The notes beneath the pieces were generated by a model. The model was given only the letters and a program-made list of their open reading frames with translations. It searched no databases and was not told the origin of the DNA. From contig JAJEGU010000059.1 of the NCBI GenBank assembly GCA_022819645.1, positions 1-36,055 on the forward strand: DNA of 36,055 nucleotides, given 5' to 3'. The translations under genes were made by a program, and so were the position numbers. Positions within the stretch are counted from its first letter, which is position 1, and each line of letters starts with the position of its first letter. Positions 35,893 through 36,055 of this stretch are shown here, piece after piece. Source of the DNA: Pseudomonadales bacterium. Lineage in GTDB: Bacteria; Pseudomonadota; Gammaproteobacteria; Pseudomonadales; Pseudohongiellaceae.

Positions 35893-36055
35893 GAGCCTGC
35901 GCCGTAGGAATTCGCGAAAGCGAAAATTCGCTATCGCCGCGCCCCTGGCCGGTCGATTGAGGCGAATATTGGTGGATATGCAACGAAATCGAGCGGCCAG
36001 GGGCGCGGATGAGAGCGGATTTGCAGCCGTGAATTCCTACGGCGCAGGCTCCTAG
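35889..36055. repeat. Large nested palindromic element at the window end
   Basis: Perfect 25 bp arms (35889-35913 and 36031-36055, beginning CTAGGAGCCTGCG) enclose inner arms of 21 bp with one mismatch (35938-35958 and 35987-36007, beginning CGCGCCCCTGG) and a small TTCGC-GAAA-GCGAA hairpin near 35911-35924. It has no coding capacity I can support. The window ends exactly at the outer edge of the right arm. It may also end transcription of the RTX gene. Confidence 0.85.

Overview
This 36 kb, GC-rich window looks like a chromosomal segment of a free-living or host-associated gammaproteobacterium. The main evidence is a co-oriented smc-zipA-ligA block (ZipA is a gammaproteobacterial division protein), exonuclease I, a DjlA-type co-chaperone and a DUF349 coiled-coil protein. 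An SMC in place of MukB argues against Enterobacterales and Vibrionales. I cannot assign a family. No rRNA, CRISPR array, transposase, prophage gene or replication origin is visible. Both window ends lie in palindromic repeat DNA, which suggests an assembly contig bounded by repeats.

Layout. Positions 1-212 hold a chain of small hairpins. 213-4531: DUF349 protein, convergent with an acyltransferase that lies downstream of exonuclease I (sbcB). 4680-7922: pyrB, an amidase and a Uma2-family protein. 7991-11856: two PLP fold-type I enzymes, both with twin-arginine signals and divergently transcribed, then an XdhC-like protein. 12221-17475: a methylated-DNA repair methyltransferase, pyruvate kinase, an exported DUF3089 hydrolase and ilvD. 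17557-18638: tandem paralogous four-helix membrane proteins. 18639-18992: an intergenic stretch with a UUCG hairpin and a strong terminator, possibly a small RNA. 18993-23697: a three-gene operon encoding a GltD-like flavoprotein with a C-terminal ferredoxin domain plus a 2-oxoacid:acceptor oxidoreductase (korAB-like). 23911-31697: smc, zipA, ligA and djlA on the minus strand. 31976-32410: a lone ribbon-helix-helix antitoxin-like gene and two tRNA genes (Asp, Val). 32812-34696: queD, then a small membrane protein, an ECF sigma factor and a putative zinc-finger anti-sigma factor. 34813-35892: an RTX calcium-binding protein.

How the genes fit together. Most are housekeeping: pyrimidine and branched-chain amino acid synthesis, glycolysis, DNA repair and ligation, chromosome segregation, division and queuosine synthesis. 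The accessory interest lies in (i) the flavoprotein/OFOR operon, whose make-up suggests a 2-oxoacid oxidoreductase with its own NAD(P)H-linked electron module; (ii) two apparently exported PLP enzymes side by side; (iii) an ECF sigma/anti-sigma unit just upstream of an RTX protein; and (iv) two or three families of dispersed, hairpin-rich intergenic repeats. Family A is about 150 bp with inverted ends and a long core palindrome. Family B is a chain of consecutive perfect hairpins. A further palindromic element shares a GGAGCCTGCG core between loci. These repeats fill most of the larger intergenic gaps and are the most unusual structure I see.
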